Of a stretch of DNA of 64,000 nucleotides, positions 62,325-64,000 are shown in pieces. Made by a program: the position numbers and the translations under genes. Location of the stretch: assembly GCF_039729145.1 (NCBI RefSeq), contig NZ_CP155793.1, positions 3,410,001-3,474,000 of the forward strand, written 5' to 3'. The stretch comes from Microbacterium sp. SY138 (GTDB lineage: Bacteria; Actinomycetota; Actinomycetes; Actinomycetales; Microbacteriaceae). Under the pieces are notes generated by a model that did no database searches, was not told the DNA's origin, and saw only the letters and a list, made by a program, of their open reading frames with translations. Within the stretch, counting starts at the first letter, position 1. Every line of letters starts with the position of its first letter.

Positions 62325-63479
62325 CTATGACCCGCCTCCCCCGAACGGCAGGAGCACGTTCATGCGGAACCCCTCGTCGGTCCGCTCGGCGAAGACCTCT
62401 CCGCCGTGCGCACGCGCCAGGCCGCGCGCGATCGACAGGCCGAGACCGGCCCCGGAAGCCACGCCGTCCTGGTCGATCGGGGCCGTGCGGGCCGCGTCCT
62501 CGCGCCAGCCGACGTCGAACATGCGGTCGAGATCCTCCACCGCGACACCCGCGCCGTGATCGAGGATGCCGAGCACGAGGCGGTTCCGCTCGACCTCGGT
62601 GGCCGAGATGACGATGTCCGTGCCGCGCGGCGCATGTCGGATCGCGTTGGTCAGCAGGTTGACGACGATCCGTCCGAGCTGATGCGGGTCCGCCCAGAGC
62701 ACGTGACCGCCCACGCCGCGCTCGACGATGCGCACGCCGTGGCGATCTGCGGCGGCCGCGACGTCGGCGACCGCATCCGAGACCACGTCGAGCAGCTCGA
62801 CCTGCTGGGTCTGCAGCTGCACGGCTCCCGAGGTCAGCGTCGACAGCTCGAAAAGGTCGTCCACCATGCGGCTCATCGTCTCCACCTGCACCCGCACCTG
62901 CCCGGCGAAGCGCTCCGGAGCATCGGCCGCGCCGTCTTCGATCGACTCGGCGAGCGCACGGACCGCCGTCAGGGGCGTGCGCAGATCGTGCGAGATCCAG
63001 GCGAAGAACCGCCGTCGCGCCGAGTCCAGCCGCTCCAGCTCGGCATTCGCGGCATCGACCTTCGCCGACACCTCGGCGAGCCGTACCGACAGATCGTCCA
63101 GCTCGCGCGATCCTCCCTGCTCGGCGACGATCACACCTCCGCGGCCCACCTCGTCGAGCGATGCCGACAGACGATCGAACGACGAACGCATCGCCCTGGC
63201 CACCACCCAGGCAGTCGTGATCCCGAGCACAAGGGACACCCCGATCACCACGAGGAGCACGGTCAGGTCGTGCGTCGAGATGTACATCTCCAGCGAGATC
63301 GCAACGACCGAGGCCGCCATCGTGACGACCCCCGCGCTCGCGACCAGCATCAACTGCGCGCGGACAGAGCGACGGCGCAGCACTCGCAGCACGGCGAGCG
63401 TGAGCGCCGCGACGCAGACCGCCACGAGCAGGCACGTCATCACGATCAGCAGCACATCGGCCCCGGCGAGCATGATCAC
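62325..63479 (-). CDS. Sensor histidine kinase
   Basis: A 384-residue membrane kinase. Four helices in the first 120 residues (two pairs) replace the usual large sensor domain; a HAMP-like linker follows. The phospho-acceptor is H164 in ISHDLRTPL; the ATPase has NLLTNAIRH, DHGAGV and GAGLGLSIARG. GTG at 63479 has GGGGGA 6 bases upstream and overlaps the response-regulator stop, so the two are coupled. The short sensor suggests sensing within the membrane. Confidence 0.92.
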   Translation of the reverse strand: MIMLAGADVLLIVMTCLLVAVCVAALTLAVLRVLRRRSVRAQLMLVASAGVVTMAASVVAISLEMYISTHDLTVLLVVIGVSLVLGITTAWVVARAMRSSFDRLSASLDEVGRGGVIVAEQGGSRELDDLSVRLAEVSAKVDAANAELERLDSARRRFFAWISHDLRTPLTAVRALAESIEDGAADAPERFAGQVRVQVETMSRMVDDLFELSTLTSGAVQLQTQQVELLDVVSDAVADVAAAADRHGVRIVERGVGGHVLWADPHQLGRIVVNLLTNAIRHAPRGTDIVISATEVERNRLVLGILDHGAGVAVEDLDRMFDVGWREDAARTAPIDQDGVASGAGLGLSIARGLARAHGGEVFAERTDEGFRMNVLLPFGGGGS

Positions 63480-64000
63480 GAGTGATCCCCCTCTGCCGAG
63501 AAACGGTATCCGACGCCCCACTCCGTGCGCAGGTGGACGGGGTGTCGCGGATCCGCCTCGATCTTCTCCCGCAGCCGGCGCACGTGCACGGTGACCGTCG
63601 AGGCCTCGCCGAAGCTCCAGCCCCAGGCTTCGCGGAGGATCTCCTCGCGACCGAGCGGGCGCCCCTCGTTGCGCACCAGGAAGTGCAGCAGGTCGTATTC
63701 ACGACCGGTGAGGTCGATCTCCTCGCCGCGCACCCACACGCGCCGACGGAGCGGATCGATCGCGAACACGCCGGCACGCACCTCGCCGACCGCGGCCTGC
63801 GTCACCTGCGAGCGCCGTACCAGCGCACCGACGCGCATGAGCAGCTCCCGCAGCGAGAACGGCTTCGCGAGATAGTCGTCGACGCCGAACTGGAAGCCCT
63901 CGATGCGGTCCTCCACCTGTCCGAGAGCGGTGAGAAGCATGATGGGCACGTCGGAGAACGAGCGCAGATCACGGCACAGCTCATCACCGCTGATGCCCGG
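63476..64000 (-). CDS. OmpR/PhoB-type response regulator (N-terminus outside window)
   Basis: The last 174 residues of a response regulator; the phospho-acceptor Asp lies beyond the edge. Visible: PGISGDELCRDLR, the conserved Thr and Lys of the receiver (LLTALGQ, LAKPF), and a trans_reg_C winged helix (VWVRGEEIDLTGREYDLLHFLVRNEGRPLGREEIL, TVTVHVRRLREKIE, RTEWGVGYRF). Pairs with the downstream kinase. Confidence 0.95.
   Translation of the reverse strand, partial: PGISGDELCRDLRSFSDVPIMLLTALGQVEDRIEGFQFGVDDYLAKPFSLRELLMRVGALVRRSQVTQAAVGEVRAGVFAIDPLRRRVWVRGEEIDLTGREYDLLHFLVRNEGRPLGREEILREAWGWSFGEASTVTVHVRRLREKIEADPRHPVHLRTEWGVGYRFSAEGDHS

Noticed and set aside
60260..62611. A 783-codon plus-strand open frame
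   Set aside because: Antisense to the M13 peptidase gene, whose zinc motif and full-length family match are clear.

Overview
The window is high-GC, gene-dense DNA from an actinobacterium. Most start sites fit GTG/ATG with purine-rich ribosome binding sites or leaderless mRNAs. The gene set (HemQ-type haem pathway, single-chain glycyl-tRNA synthetase, DUF4407 protein, CHY zinc finger protein, THI-element ykoEDC) fits Microbacteriaceae, most likely Microbacterium. The taxonomic call is inference from gene content and style, not from a marker gene.

Left edge (1-1770): a partial minus-strand gene runs off the window and encodes a PD-(D/E)xK-like nuclease fused to a STAND/NB-ARC ATPase, the architecture of NLR-like antiphage defence proteins. 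Its base and codon use differ from the rest of the window. It is followed by a divergent double-ACT protein.

2300-9350: a FadR-type GntR regulator diverges from an operon of a class V aminotransferase plus a sugar-type ABC importer (lipoprotein and two permeases, no ATPase); two consensus FadR-type operators lie between them. Then come an aldo/keto reductase and a small membrane-protein gene split in two by a pentanucleotide repeat. 9350-20115: MocR/PdxR regulator, DUF4407 protein, TetR/flavoprotein pair around a 43-bp palindrome, rlmN, a membrane protein with L7/L12-like domains, KDPG aldolase, ankyrin lipoprotein with TauE-like exporter, and two short-chain dehydrogenases.

20285-35700: small membrane proteins with lspA and ctaG; an APH(3')-like kinase with a CHY zinc finger protein; a TPP-riboswitch-controlled ykoEDC importer for a thiamine precursor; a penicillin-binding D-Ala-D-Ala carboxypeptidase-like protein; a heterodimeric ABC exporter (second subunit frameshifted at its tail); a membrane protein with a YtrA-type GntR; and a HIBCH-like hydrolase. 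35800-38470: an ABC ATPase with a 400-residue acidic repeat tail and no adjacent permease.

38681-50202: the haem cluster. hemY, three small envelope-associated genes, hemQ, hemC, hemD, hemB and hemL run leftwards; hemE also runs leftwards but is separated from hemY by an arsR/epimerase pair; hemA diverges from hemE with a leaderless promoter. HemQ means the coproporphyrin-dependent route is used. 50234-64000: an HhH DNA repair protein, DUF1801 protein, epoxide hydrolase with divergent WYL regulator, glycyl-tRNA synthetase, POT transporter, GNAT enzyme, DHA2-type MFS exporter, a class A beta-lactamase-fold protein lacking its catalytic Ser and Lys, an M13 peptidase, and a two-component system cut by the right edge.

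Three genes carry apparent frame disruptions at or near short repeats (9164-9182, about 28980, 47457-47462), which could be sequence errors, decay or switching. No rRNA, tRNA, CRISPR array, insertion sequence or phage gene was seen, and no stretch over 300 bases lacks a gene.
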